Position numbers and translations under genes: made by a program
In this document: positions 16,988 to 26,036 of the stretch, piece after piece
How positions within the stretch are numbered: the first letter of the stretch is position 1
Layout: every line of letters starts with the position of its first letter
Notes under the pieces: generated by a model
Told to the model about the DNA's origin: nothing
What the model saw: the letters and a program-made list of their open reading frames with translations, nothing else
Database searches by the model: none
NCBI RefSeq assembly: GCF_005877005.1
Contig: NZ_SSNH01000005.1
Location: forward strand, 62,001 to 126,000
Source of the DNA: Sinomonas susongensis
Lineage (GTDB): Bacteria > Actinomycetota > Actinomycetes > Actinomycetales > Micrococcaceae
Reading direction: 5' to 3'
DNA length: 64,000 nt

Positions 16988-18397
16988 ATGGCTACACGAG
17001 CGGTCGCCGAAACAGCGAAACCGCAGGGCACAGGGAAGAACAGCCGCGGGCGGGTGATCTTCTCGAGCGTCATCGGCACGACAATCGAGTTCTTCGACTT
17101 CTACGCGTACGCCACAGCGTCGGTCCTCGTCTTCCCGAAGCTCTTCTTCCCGAGCGCGACCGACATCAACGCGATCCTGAGCTCGTTCGCCATCTTCGGC
17201 GTCGCGTTCGTGGCGCGCCCGGTCGGCTCGATCGTCTTCGGCCACTTCGGCGACAGGCTCGGCCGCAAGGGGACGCTCGTCGCATCCCTCCTCACCATGG
17301 GCCTGGCCACCTTCTTCATCGGCGTCCTCCCGCCGGCCACGACGCCCGGGTGGACCGTCCTCGCCCCGCTGCTCCTCGTCGTCCTCCGCTTCCTCCAGGG
17401 CCTCGCGCTCGGGGGCGAGTGGTCCGGAGCCGCGCTGCTCGCGACCGAGAACGCGCCCGCGAACAAGCGGGCGGTCTGGGGCACGTTCCCACAGCTAGGG
17501 GCCCCGATCGGCTTCATCATCGCCAACACCATGTACGTCGTCATGAACAGCTTCCTCACGGCGAAGCAGTTCGAGGACTTCGGGTGGCGCATCCCGTTCC
17601 TGTTCAGCATCGTGATGGTCGCGATCGGCCTCTACGTTCGGCTCAAGCTCGTCGAGAGCACGTCCTTCCAGAAGGTCCTCGAGGAGGACAAGGTCGTCAA
17701 GGTCCCGCTCGCGGCGACGTTCAGGCACCACTGGCGGGCCGTCATAGCGGGAACGTTCATCATGCTCGCGACGTATGTGCTCTTCTACCTCACGACGAGC
17801 TTCACGCTCACCTACGCGACCGCGACCAACAAGGTCGAGGTGGCCCGAGCGGCCGCCCAGAAGGCGGGCAAGGCCTTCGATCCGTCGACCTTCGTGCCCG
17901 GCCTCGGCATCGATCGCGGGCTGTTCCTCTGGATGCTCATCGTCGGCGTCGTGTTCTTCGGCGTGTTCACCGTGGTCTCCGGGCCTCTGGCGGAGAAGTA
18001 CGGGCGCAGGAGGTTCCTCATCTGGGTGACCTTCGGCATCCTCGCCTTCGGCTTCCTGTGGGGCCTCATGTTCGGCCCCGGCACCGGGGCGGCGATGGTC
18101 GGCCTCATCGTCGGCTTCACGCTCATGGGCGCCACGTTCGGCCCGATGGCCGCGATCCTGCCGGAGCTGTTCCCCGCGAACGTCCGCTACACCGGATCGG
18201 CGATCGCGTACAACCTGTCCTCCGTGATCGGCGCCGCACCGGCCTCGTTCATCGCCATCGCGCTCTGGCAGGCCGGGAAGGGCAGCACCGTTCTCGTGGG
18301 CGTGTACCTCGCCGTCGCGGCGGTGCTCACCCTCGTGGCCCTGTTCCTGACCCGTGAGACCAAGGACCGCGAGTTCGAGGACAACATCTCGGCCTGA
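16988..18397 (+). CDS. MFS transporter, metabolite:H+ symporter (MHS) family
   Basis: A 469-residue, about 12-helix transporter. MHS features are the first-helix signature SVIGTTIEFFDFYAY, the helix 2-3 loop GHFGDRLGRKGTLV, GLALGGEWSGAALLATENAP, and the second loop GPLAEKYGRRRFL. MHS members import organic acids and betaines (shikimate, alpha-ketoglutarate, proline betaine, citrate) with protons. The substrate cannot be read from sequence. A longer-than-usual loop with Ala/Lys-rich sequence (around residues 275-310) is present. It is divergent from narK, with a palindromic operator candidate in the 279-base gap, and ends in a strong hairpin terminator. Confidence 0.88.
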   Translation: MATRAVAETAKPQGTGKNSRGRVIFSSVIGTTIEFFDFYAYATASVLVFPKLFFPSATDINAILSSFAIFGVAFVARPVGSIVFGHFGDRLGRKGTLVASLLTMGLATFFIGVLPPATTPGWTVLAPLLLVVLRFLQGLALGGEWSGAALLATENAPANKRAVWGTFPQLGAPIGFIIANTMYVVMNSFLTAKQFEDFGWRIPFLFSIVMVAIGLYVRLKLVESTSFQKVLEEDKVVKVPLAATFRHHWRAVIAGTFIMLATYVLFYLTTSFTLTYATATNKVEVARAAAQKAGKAFDPSTFVPGLGIDRGLFLWMLIVGVVFFGVFTVVSGPLAEKYGRRRFLIWVTFGILAFGFLWGLMFGPGTGAAMVGLIVGFTLMGATFGPMAAILPELFPANVRYTGSAIAYNLSSVIGAAPASFIAIALWQAGKGSTVLVGVYLAVAAVLTLVALFLTRETKDREFEDNISA

Positions 18398-18403
18398 GCC
18401 CAG

Positions 18404-18462
18404 CCAACAAGTACGGGACCCCCCAACGGCTTCTGCCGTTGCGGGGTCCCGTACTTGTTGGG
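18404..18462. terminator. Strong bidirectional hairpin terminator
   Basis: Arms CCAACAAGTACGGGACCCC (18404-18422) and its perfect complement near 18444-18462 make a 19-bp stem. A smaller nested stem (AACGGC/GCCGTT) lies in the loop. It sits between the convergent MHS transporter and accA3-type genes, so it probably stops both. Confidence 0.85.
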
Positions 18463-18488
18463 CCGAGAAGCTTGTTGGGCCGAGAAGC
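18455..18488. repeat. 17-bp perfect tandem duplication beside the terminator
   Basis: TTGTTGGGCCGAGAAGC occurs twice head to tail (18455-18471, 18472-18488). The first copy starts inside the right arm of the hairpin. It looks like a local slippage duplication. Confidence 0.8.
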
Positions 18489-18512
18489 CTTAGCGGGGCC
18501 CGGAAGCCCTGG

Positions 18513-20297
18513 TCAGTCCTCGATCGTCGCGATGACGGAGCCGGCCGTGACGGTCTGGCCCGGCTCGGCGGTGAGGCCGTGCACCGTTCCCGAGCGGTGC
18601 GCCGTGAGGGGCTGCTCCATCTTCATTGCCTCGAGGACGACGACGAGGTCGCCCTCCTCGACCTGCTCGCCGTTCGCGACGGCAACCTTCACGATCGTTC
18701 CCTGCATGGGCGCCGTGAGGGCATCGCCGCTCGCGACCGCCGCGGCGCCGCCCCCTCGGGACGAGCGGGCCTTCTTGGCCTTCGACCGCCCGGCCTTCGC
18801 CACACCGCCCAGGCCAGCGGGGAGCGTCACCTCGAGGCGCTTGCCGCCCACCTCGACGACGACGCTCTGGCGCTCGCCGGCGTCGTCCGCTGCGGCCTCC
18901 GGCGTGCCGGACCAGGCCGGGATCTCGTTCTCGAACTCGGTCTCGATCCAGCGCGTGTGCACCCGGAACGGCCCGGACTCCGGCGCGAAGGCGGGGTCGC
19001 GGACGACGGCGGCGTGGAACGGGACGACGGTGGGCATGCCCGTGATGACGAGCTCGTCGAGGGCGCGGCGCGCGCGCTCGAGCGCCTGCTGGCGGCTCGC
19101 CCCGCTCACGATGAGCTTCGCGAGCATCGAGTCGAAGTTTCCGCTCACGACCTCTCCGGCTTCCATGCCGGAGTCCACGCGGACGCCGGGGCCCGCCGGG
19201 TACCTCAGCGTTTCGACGGTGCCGGGCGCGGGCATGAAGTTCCGGCCGGGGTCCTCCCCGTTGATGCGGAACTCGAACGAGTGGCCGCGGATCTCGGGAT
19301 CGTCGTAGCCGAGTTCCTCGCCGCGTGCGAGGCGGAACTGCTCGCGCACGAGGTCGAGCCCCGTGACCTCTTCGGACACGCAGTGCTCGACCTGGAGCCG
19401 GGTGTTGACCTCGAGGAAGCTGATCGTGCCGTCCTGGCCGACGAGGAACTCGCACGTGCCCGCCCCGAGGTAGCCGGCTTCCTTGAGGATGGCCTTCGAG
19501 GACTCGTAGAGGCGCTTGGTCTGCTCCTCGCTGAGGAACGGCGCCGGCGCCTCCTCGACGAGCTTCTGGTTGCGGCGCTGGAGGGAGCAGTCGCGGGTCG
19601 AGACGATGACGACGTTGCCGTGCACGTCGGCGAGGCACTGCGTCTCGACGTGGCGTGGGGCGTCCAGGAACCGCTCGATGAAGCACTCGCCGCGGCCGAA
19701 CGCGGCGGTCGCCTCGCGCACCGCGGACTCGTAGAGGTGGGGGATCTCCTCGAGCGTGCGGGCGACCTTGATGCCGCGGCCGCCGCCGCCGTAGGCCGCC
19801 TTGATGGCGATGGGGAGTCCGTATTCACGGGCGAAGGCCAGCACCTCGTCGGCGGATTCGACCGGGTCCTTCGTACCCGGAACGAGTGGCGCGCCGACTT
19901 TCTCGGCGATGTGCCGCGCACGGACCTTGTCGCCCAGCGCCGCGATGGCCTCGGGGGAGGGGCCGATCCAAGTGAGGCCCGCGTCGATGACGCGGCGGGC
20001 GAACTCGGCGTTCTCCGAGAGGAATCCGTAGCCGGGGTGAACCGCATCAGCGCCCGAGGAACGTGCAGCCTCGAGGAGCTTGTCCATCACGAGGTACGAT
20101 TCCGCAGCCGTCGTCCCGCCCAGCGCGAACGCCTCGTCTGCGAGGCGCACGTGCAGCGCGTCCCGATCCGGGTCCGCGTAGACCGCCACGGACGCGATGC
20201 CCTCGTCGCGGGCCGCGCGGATGACGCGCACGGCGATCTCCCCGCGATTCGCGATGAGGACCTTGGTGATGGGGCTGCTTCCAGCTTTGAGGGACAA
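18513..20297 (-). CDS. accA3: Acetyl/propionyl-CoA carboxylase alpha subunit (biotin carboxylase + biotin carrier)
   Basis: A 594-residue actinobacterial alpha subunit. The N-terminal biotin carboxylase starts [18 protein letters not shown], with [14 protein letters not shown], the ATP-grasp glycine loop [10 protein letters not shown], and [15 protein letters not shown]. After a basic linker ([13 protein letters not shown]) the biotinyl domain carries [13 protein letters not shown], where the lysine of MKM takes biotin. It makes carboxybiotin for the carboxyltransferase encoded 8-10 kb away. The start appears to be TTG at 20297, with GGAG 5 bases upstream; no ATG/GTG lies nearer the conserved start. 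A near-palindrome ending CCCTACAAA lies upstream and is shared with the beta-subunit gene. Confidence 0.93.
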   Translation of the reverse strand: MSLKAGSSPITKVLIANRGEIAVRVIRAARDEGIASVAVYADPDRDALHVRLADEAFALGGTTAAESYLVMDKLLEAARSSGADAVHPGYGFLSENAEFARRVIDAGLTWIGPSPEAIAALGDKVRARHIAEKVGAPLVPGTKDPVESADEVLAFAREYGLPIAIKAAYGGGGRGIKVARTLEEIPHLYESAVREATAAFGRGECFIERFLDAPRHVETQCLADVHGNVVIVSTRDCSLQRRNQKLVEEAPAPFLSEEQTKRLYESSKAILKEAGYLGAGTCEFLVGQDGTISFLEVNTRLQVEHCVSEEVTGLDLVREQFRLARGEELGYDDPEIRGHSFEFRINGEDPGRNFMPAPGTVETLRYPAGPGVRVDSGMEAGEVVSGNFDSMLAKLIVSGASRQQALERARRALDELVITGMPTVVPFHAAVVRDPAFAPESGPFRVHTRWIETEFENEIPAWSGTPEAAADDAGERQSVVVEVGGKRLEVTLPAGLGGVAKAGRSKAKKARSSRGGGAAAVASGDALTAPMQGTIVKVAVANGEQVEEGDLVVVLEAMKMEQPLTAHRSGTVHGLTAEPGQTVTAGSVIATIED

Positions 20298-20388
20298 GGC
20301 TTCTCCGTTCTGTGCTCCCGTGAGCCTAGCGCTCCTTTGGTGGAATCGCCCATATTGGTGGCGGTTTCGGCGGGGGAGACGGCGTTCC

Positions 20389-20407
20389 TTTGTGGGGTCC
20401 CTACAAA
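20389..20407. promoter_or_regulatory. Operator candidate upstream of accA3, shared with accD
   Basis: Arms TTTGTGGGG and CCCTACAAA around a central T; they are complementary except at one position. It lies about 95 bases upstream of accA3. The site before the beta-subunit gene has TGTAGG-AAC-CCTACA, so the common core is TGTRGGnnCCCTACAA. A common regulator of fatty-acid carboxylation is inferred. Confidence 0.5.
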
Positions 20408-20433
20408 ACGTCTGCCGCCGGGAGTGCGTGGCG

Positions 20434-21105
20434 TCAGCGGTCGACGACGGCCGGCTCCCAGAGGTCGGTCAGGGCCACGCCCCCGCGGGCCAGGAGCGAA
20501 CGGAGCGTCGAGACCGAGAGCCCGACGACCGTGTGCGGATCGCCCTCCACGCGGGCGAGGAATGCCCCGCCAAAGCCGTCGATCGTGAACGAGCCTGCGC
20601 ACTGCAGCGGCTCGCCCGTCGCAACGTACGCGGCGATCTCGTCGTCGGACATCTCGGTGAACTCGACGACGGCCGAGGAGAGCACGCCGTCGTCCGAGAG
20701 GATCCCGTCGCGGCAGTCCACGAGCCAATGCCCCGTGTGCAGGACGCCGCTGCGGCCGCTCATCGCCCGCAGCCTCTCGGTGGCGACTTCGGCCGTGTAC
20801 GGCTTGCCGAGGGCCTCGCCGTCGAACTCGAAGACGGAATCGCAGCCGAGCACGAGCGTGCCGGCCGCCTCCGGGAGGGTCGCCACGGCCTCGGCCTTCG
20901 CGCGGGCGAGGAGGAGCGCCGTCTCCCCGGGGGTGGCGTCGGGGTGTGCGGCCGCTACCGCTTCCTCGTCGACGGCCGAGACGATGACACGGTGCGGGAT
21001 CCCCGCCTCGGCAAGGAGCTTGGTGCGCGCGGGCGACTTGGAGGCAAGGACGAGGGGGGCCAGCGGGCCGGAAGACGACGGAAGGCTGGGCGGCGTGATA
21101 GTCAC
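20434..21105 (-). CDS. maf: Maf-family nucleotide pyrophosphatase
   Basis: A 223-residue Maf/YhdE-like protein. It has the N-terminal [16 protein letters not shown] (SxxR motif for substrate phosphates), [19 protein letters not shown] with the catalytic aspartate, and a C-terminal [23 protein letters not shown]. Family members hydrolyse dTTP, UTP or modified NTPs to monophosphates. Maf next to acyl-CoA carboxylase genes is a conserved actinobacterial arrangement (as in the Rv3279c-Rv3285 region of M. tuberculosis). It is on the same strand downstream of accA3's promoter side and is separated from the MMPL exporter by 51 bases. Confidence 0.9.
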   Translation of the reverse strand: MTITPPSLPSSSGPLAPLVLASKSPARTKLLAEAGIPHRVIVSAVDEEAVAAAHPDATPGETALLLARAKAEAVATLPEAAGTLVLGCDSVFEFDGEALGKPYTAEVATERLRAMSGRSGVLHTGHWLVDCRDGILSDDGVLSSAVVEFTEMSDDEIAAYVATGEPLQCAGSFTIDGFGGAFLARVEGDPHTVVGLSVSTLRSLLARGGVALTDLWEPAVVDR

Positions 21106-21156
21106 GCCGCCCAGCCTAGTCCCGGCGCCGGGGAGCCGGAGATCCGTCCGGCAGGG

Positions 21157-23649
21157 TCAGCGGGCGGCGGGCTCCGGCACCTGGGCTGGTGCCGCCGTCG
21201 TCCGCTCTAGCTGGGCGCCCTCGATGTCGAGGTCCGGCAGGAGCCGGGAGAGCCAGCGCGGCAGCCACCACGCGCCCCGGCCGATGAGGCGCATGACGGC
21301 GGGAACCAGGGTCATGCGGACCACGAACGCGTCGAGCAGCACGCCCAGTGCGAGGGCGAAGCCGAGGGGCCTGATCATCGTGACGTGGCTGAAGATGAAG
21401 CCCGCGAACACGCTCACCATGATGACCGCGGCGGCGGTCACGACGCGGGCCGCGTGGCGGAAGCCCGTCCGCACGGCGAGGTGCGCCTCCTGCCCGTGCA
21501 CGAACGCCTCTCGGATCCCCGAGGTGATGAACACCTGGTAGTCCATGGCGAGGCCGAACAGGATTCCGATGAGCAGGATCGGCAGGAAGCTCAGCACTGC
21601 CCCCGGATGCGTGACGTCGAACACCGGACCGAGCCAGCCCCACTGGTAGACGGCGACGACCGCTCCGAACGCCGCGCCGAGCGAGAGGAGGAAGCCTCCG
21701 GTCGCGAGCAGCGGGACGAGGAGCGAACGGAACACGAGGAGCAGGAGGACGAGGGAGAGCCCGACGACGATCGCGAGGTACGGCGGGAGGGCGTCCGCGA
21801 GCTTCGAGGAGACGTCGACGTTCGCGGCTGTCTGGCCGGTCAGCCCGATCGTGACCCCCGTCTGCGCCTTGATCTGTGCGCCCTTGGCCCGCAGGTCGTT
21901 GACCACCTGGACGGTGCTGGCGCTTGCTGGGCCGTCCGAGGGGATGACCTGGAAGACGGCCGTCTGTCGGTTGTCGCTGAGGGCGACCGGCACGGCGGCG
22001 GTCACGTTCGTGACAGACCGGAGCTGGTCGGCGACGTCGTACTCCTTGGTCTTCGCGGCGGTCGCGTCGAGGCCCGACGGCAGCTCTCCGACCACGATGA
22101 TCGGGCCCGTCATGCCCTGGCCGAAGTACTTGCCCGTCGCGTCGTACGCCTTGTAGGCGCTCGAGTCGACGGGCTCGGAGCCGCCGTCCGGCAGTGCGAG
22201 GCGGAGCTGGGCCGCGGGGAGTGCAAGGGCGCCGAGGACCACGACCGATGCGACGAGGGCGATCCAGGGGTGCCGCGTGACCCAGCCGCCCCAGCCGCGC
22301 TCGGACTTCGCGACGTCCTCGCGCGCCTCTGCCCCGTCTCGCTCATCTGTGGTTCCGAAGCGTGCGTTCTGCGCTTCGGCCTTCGCCCAGCGGCGCTTCG
22401 AGATGATGCGTCGGCCTGCGAAGCCGAGCACGGCCGGGAGGAGCGTCACGGCGACGAGGACCGAAACCGCGACCGTCGCGGCAGCGGCGATGCCCATGAC
22501 GCCCAGGAACGGGAGCCCGGGGACCACGAGGGCTGCGAGGGCGATGATGACGGTGATGCCCGCGAACATGACCGCGTTGCCCGAGGTGCCGATCGCGAGC
22601 CCGACCGACTCCCGCGGAGTCATGCCCCGCAGGAGCTGCGTCCGGTGCCGGTTCACGATGAAGAGCGAGTAGTCGATTCCGACCGCGAGGCCGAGCATGA
22701 GTCCGAGCATCGGGGTCGTCGAGCTCATCTGCACCACGCCAGTGAGGGCGAAGGTGCCGCCCACGCCGACGCCGACGCCGATGAGCGCCATGAGCAGCGG
22801 CAGGCCCGCGGCGACGAAGGTACCGAGCATGACGAGCAGGACGACCGCGGCGATGACGACGCCGGTGGCCTCCGATGTGCCGAAGAGCTGCGAGATGTCC
22901 TGCGTGAGCTCCTTGCTCGCGTAGGAATTGACACCCGGGACCTGGGCCGCGAGCTTCTGGACGTTCTGGCGGAGGTCTGAGGGGAGCGCGTCGGTCGACT
23001 TGGTGAACTGGATCGTCGCGATCGCGGCCTTGCCGTCAGTCGAGACGAAGCGCAGGCCCTGCGAAGCCTGTGCCTGCCGCTGGCCGAGCGCAAGGCTGGC
23101 CTTGGCCTGAGCGAGCTGAGCGGCGCCGGAGTCGAGCTTCGCCTGGGCGCTCGCCGTCGCACTCGTGATCGCGGCCTGCGGCATGCCGCTTGCGGCGAGC
23201 TGCTGCCGCTCGGCGTCCAGCTGCTGCTGGCCGGCGGTCAGCTGGGCCTCGTTGGCGGTGAGCTGCTTCTGGGCGTCCGCGAGCTGCGCTGCGGTGCCGT
23301 CGAGCTGGGCCTGGGTGGCGAACGGGTCGGTGACGTTCTGGACGCCGTCGAGCCCCTTGACCTTCTTCAGGGCGTCGCTGATGCCCTGCTTCTGGTCCGC
23401 CGTGAACGCGGCGTTCGGGGACTCGAAGACGATCGTTGCGCTGCCGCCCGCCGAGGACGGCAGATCGCTCTGCAGCTTGTCGAGCATGCGCTGGGTCTCG
23501 GTGCCGGGGATCTGGAACGAGTTGCTCAGCGCGCCGTGGAACGCGGCCGCCGAGCCGCCCACAGCGAGCAGGATGACGAACCAGAGGGAGACGACGAGCC
23601 AGCGGCGGTCGTAGGCGAACCGGCCGAGGCGATAGAGGAGAGTAGCCAT
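21157..23649 (-). CDS. MMPL-family RND exporter
   Basis: An 830-residue membrane transporter with two repeats of one helix, a large outer domain, then five helices (about 12 helices in all). MMPL features are WLVVSLWFVILLAVGG at the N-terminus, VGIDYSLFIVNRHRTQLLRG in the first half, and LAMDYQVFITSGIREAFVHG in the second. The aspartates of GIDYS and AMDYQ are the proton-relay positions. The first outer domain contains a Gln/Ala-rich coiled coil (about residues 115-195). It probably exports lipids, drugs or other hydrophobic compounds using proton motive force. The TetR gene 70 bases upstream on the same strand is its likely repressor. Confidence 0.92.
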   Translation of the reverse strand: MATLLYRLGRFAYDRRWLVVSLWFVILLAVGGSAAAFHGALSNSFQIPGTETQRMLDKLQSDLPSSAGGSATIVFESPNAAFTADQKQGISDALKKVKGLDGVQNVTDPFATQAQLDGTAAQLADAQKQLTANEAQLTAGQQQLDAERQQLAASGMPQAAITSATASAQAKLDSGAAQLAQAKASLALGQRQAQASQGLRFVSTDGKAAIATIQFTKSTDALPSDLRQNVQKLAAQVPGVNSYASKELTQDISQLFGTSEATGVVIAAVVLLVMLGTFVAAGLPLLMALIGVGVGVGGTFALTGVVQMSSTTPMLGLMLGLAVGIDYSLFIVNRHRTQLLRGMTPRESVGLAIGTSGNAVMFAGITVIIALAALVVPGLPFLGVMGIAAAATVAVSVLVAVTLLPAVLGFAGRRIISKRRWAKAEAQNARFGTTDERDGAEAREDVAKSERGWGGWVTRHPWIALVASVVVLGALALPAAQLRLALPDGGSEPVDSSAYKAYDATGKYFGQGMTGPIIVVGELPSGLDATAAKTKEYDVADQLRSVTNVTAAVPVALSDNRQTAVFQVIPSDGPASASTVQVVNDLRAKGAQIKAQTGVTIGLTGQTAANVDVSSKLADALPPYLAIVVGLSLVLLLLVFRSLLVPLLATGGFLLSLGAAFGAVVAVYQWGWLGPVFDVTHPGAVLSFLPILLIGILFGLAMDYQVFITSGIREAFVHGQEAHLAVRTGFRHAARVVTAAAVIMVSVFAGFIFSHVTMIRPLGFALALGVLLDAFVVRMTLVPAVMRLIGRGAWWLPRWLSRLLPDLDIEGAQLERTTAAPAQVPEPAAR

Positions 23650-23719
23650 GATGCCTTCTACTGGTGGGCAGGTGGGAGAGGTGAGGCTGAAGCAGGCGGA
23701 GGGACGCGGCTCGGAGGGC

Positions 23720-24337
23720 CTAAGGCGCAGCGAAGCCGGACTTGAGGTGCGCGAAAGCGGCCACGAGGAGCTCGCTCAGGCGGTCGAGGGACGACGGCGC
23801 GAGGTCACCCCGGCGTTCGGCGAGCCAGACTTCGAGGGCTGCCTTGCCGCAGGACATGACGGAGCCGGCGAGGGCGTGGACGTAGACCTCGTCGAGCGAC
23901 TCGCCCTCGCGCTCCCGGATGGCAGCCACGATCTTGTCGCGGCACTCGTCGAAGGCCTGCAGCTGGTACCGCGTGGCGGGATCGTTTCCGTGCGAGACGA
24001 GGAACGACTGGGCCATCGGCTCGATGAACTCGTTGTCGGCGAGCGCGAGGAGGATCTGGATGACCGATTCGAGGAGTGGCTCGCCCTTGGGGCGGTCACG
24101 GAACCGTTCGAGGGCGGTGTCGAGGAAGACGAACGTCGGGGCTGTGATCGCTTCTTCGGCGCTCGAGAAGTAGTTGAAGAAGGTGCGGCGGGAGACGCCG
24201 GCGGCGTCGGAAATGTCCTCGACCGTGAAGCCGCCGAGTCCGCGCTCACGCGCGAGCCGCATGGCGGCGACCACGATCGACTGCCTCGTCGCGGCCTTGT
24301 TGAGCTCGCGGCGGGACGGGGTCTCGGTCGATGTCAC
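23720..24337 (-). CDS. TetR-family transcriptional regulator of the MMPL exporter
   Basis: A 205-residue regulator. The N-terminal helix-turn-helix reads QSIVVAAMRLARERGLGGFTVEDISDAAGVSRRTFFNYF in pieces: VEDISDAAG (helix 2) and SRRTFFNYFSSAEEA (recognition helix and exit). The rest is the variable ligand-binding region (TetR_C). The start is GTG at 24337, because the ATG two bases away runs straight into TGA. It precedes the MMPL gene on the same strand and very probably represses the pair through the symmetric repeats just upstream of its start. Confidence 0.92.
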   Translation of the reverse strand: MTSTETPSRRELNKAATRQSIVVAAMRLARERGLGGFTVEDISDAAGVSRRTFFNYFSSAEEAITAPTFVFLDTALERFRDRPKGEPLLESVIQILLALADNEFIEPMAQSFLVSHGNDPATRYQLQAFDECRDKIVAAIREREGESLDEVYVHALAGSVMSCGKAALEVWLAERRGDLAPSSLDRLSELLVAAFAHLKSGFAAP

Positions 24338-24341
24338 ATCA

Positions 24342-24378
24342 CTACACTAAGTGCAAGTCTGCACTCCGTGCAAGTCTA
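24342..24378. promoter_or_regulatory. Operator candidates for the TetR-MMPL operon
   Basis: Several linked symmetric elements lie 5-41 bases before the tetR start: CACTAAGTG, TGCAC-TCC-GTGCA (24360-24372), and the direct repeat GTGCAAGTCT at 24351-24360 and 24369-24378, 18 bases apart. A dimeric TetR protein binding here would block the promoter. Self-regulation is inferred from position. Confidence 0.6.
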
Positions 24379-24417
24379 TGGGAGAGCTCGTCTTCCCCGC
24401 CCGGACGACAGAAGGAC

Positions 24418-24450
24418 GCAGGGCCGCACCAAGGAGTGGTGCGGCCCTGC
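24418..24450. terminator. Hairpin terminator downstream of the DAACS transporter
   Basis: GCAGGGCCGCACC (24418-24430) pairs perfectly with GGTGCGGCCCTGC (24438-24450) across a 7-base loop. It lies 22 bases after the transporter stop (minus strand). Confidence 0.8.
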
Positions 24451-24471
24451 GGCCCGGCTGGGGGTCAGTTG

Positions 24472-25884
24472 TCAGCGCGCGGCGACGAGCCCGGCATCGT
24501 CTGCCGTGGTCCCTGGATTGGCGCTGGAGACGCCTTCTGCGGCGTCGTCAGTGAAGGCCGTCCGGGTGCGCTGGGCGTTGTAGAGGCCGAGGTCCAGGAT
24601 GCCCTGGCGCTTCGCGACGATAGTCGGCACGAGGGCCTGGCCCGCGACGTTCACACCGGTGCGCCCCATGTCGAGGATCGGGTCGATGGCGAGCAGGAGG
24701 CCGACGCCGGCGAGCGGCAGGCCGAGCGTCGAGAGGGTCAGGGTGAGCATGACGACGGCGCCCGTGGTCCCCGCGGTCGCGGCGGAGCCGAGTACTGAGA
24801 CGATCACGATGAGCAGGTACTGGCTGAAGTCGAGATGCAGGCCGAAGAACTGCGCCACGAAGATCGACGCGACGGCGGGGTAGACCGCGGCGCAGCCATC
24901 CATCTTGGTCGTCGCCCCGAGCGGCACGGCAAATGACGCGTAGCCCTGCGGGACGCCGAGGTTGCGCTCGGCTACGCGCTGCGTGAGCGGCAGTGTGCCG
25001 ATCGACGAGCGCGAGACGAACCCGAGCTGCACCGCGGGCCACACGCCGGAGAAGTACTGCTTGATGGACAGGCCATGGCTCTTGACGAGGATCGGGTAGA
25101 ACACGAACAGCACGAGCACGAGGCCTACGTAGATCGCGAGGACGAACTTTCCGAGCGCGCCGATGGCGTCCCAGCCATAGGAGGCCACCGCGTTGCCGAT
25201 GAGGCCGATGGTGCCCAGCGGCGCGATGCGGATGATCCACCAGAGGACCTTCTGGATGATCTCCAGGGCCGAGCGGGTGAACGAGAGGAACGGGTCGGCC
25301 TTCGCGCCGAGCTTGAGCACGGCGATGCCGACGGCGATCGCTATGACGAGGATCTGCAGGACGTTGAAGCTCACGTTCGTGGTGACGGCGCCGCCGTCGG
25401 CCGCCGTCGAGCTCGCGGTGAGTCCCAGGAAGTTGTGCGGGAACAGGCCCGTGAGGAAGGCCCACCAGTCGCCGGTCTTGCCGGAGTACTTCGCCTGCTG
25501 CGTGATGCCCGTGTTCGCGCCCGGCTGGAAGAACACCCCGAGGCCGATGCCGATCATCACCGAGACGAAGGCCGTGATCGCGAACCACAGCAGGGTGTTC
25601 CACGCGAGTTTCGCGGCGTTCGAAACCTGCCTCAGGTTCGCGATCGAGCTGACGACCGCGGTGAAGATGAGGGGGACGACGGCCGTCTGAAGCAGCGCGA
25701 CGTAGCTGCTTCCCATGGTCGAGAGGGTCGCGCCGAGCCCGTTGGGCTTCGCGGACGTGCTGCCGGTGAACTTGGCGACGAGGCCGAGGATGACGCCGAC
25801 GACGAGGGCAGCGATGATCTGCGTCCCGAACGAGGTCGCCCACGCCGGCAGGCGGCGGGTGCGGGTGCTGGTTGTTGTGCTCAC
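24472..25884 (-). CDS. Dicarboxylate/amino acid:cation symporter (DAACS family)
   Basis: A 470-residue transporter of the GltP/DctA fold. Markers are an early GVILGLVAKF helix, VPLIFTAVVSSIANL, the serine-rich re-entrant region (SRSSIGTLPLT, family SSSATLP), ATTKMDGCAAVYPA (the NMDGTA-like sodium/substrate loop), and LDMGRTGVNVAGQALVP at the C-terminus, where the arginine selects acidic substrates. It should import glutamate, aspartate or C4-dicarboxylates with Na+ or H+. It stands alone, with a terminator at its 3' end and the promoter in the 152-base gap before the DUF885 gene's 3' end. Confidence 0.92.
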   Translation of the reverse strand: MSTTTSTRTRRLPAWATSFGTQIIAALVVGVILGLVAKFTGSTSAKPNGLGATLSTMGSSYVALLQTAVVPLIFTAVVSSIANLRQVSNAAKLAWNTLLWFAITAFVSVMIGIGLGVFFQPGANTGITQQAKYSGKTGDWWAFLTGLFPHNFLGLTASSTAADGGAVTTNVSFNVLQILVIAIAVGIAVLKLGAKADPFLSFTRSALEIIQKVLWWIIRIAPLGTIGLIGNAVASYGWDAIGALGKFVLAIYVGLVLVLFVFYPILVKSHGLSIKQYFSGVWPAVQLGFVSRSSIGTLPLTQRVAERNLGVPQGYASFAVPLGATTKMDGCAAVYPAVASIFVAQFFGLHLDFSQYLLIVIVSVLGSAATAGTTGAVVMLTLTLSTLGLPLAGVGLLLAIDPILDMGRTGVNVAGQALVPTIVAKRQGILDLGLYNAQRTRTAFTDDAAEGVSSANPGTTADDAGLVAAR

Positions 25885-25951
25885 CCATGCACTCTAGGAC
25901 CAGCGCTTCTAGCACATCCAATCTCTGTTGAGAAATATGAAGCGCGGAACT

Positions 25952-25988
25952 GGGGCTGATTTCCGCAGATTCCCCGGAAATCAGCCCC
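25952..25988. terminator. Hairpin terminator downstream of the DUF885 gene
   Basis: GGGGCTGATTTCCG (25952-25965) pairs perfectly with CGGAAATCAGCCCC (25975-25988), loop 9 bases. It lies about 50 bases beyond the stop of the minus-strand gene at 26037. Confidence 0.75.
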
Positions 25989-26036
25989 GGACGGGAGGAT
26001 TGTTACGCTATTCCTTCCGCGGCTGTGAAGTATCTC

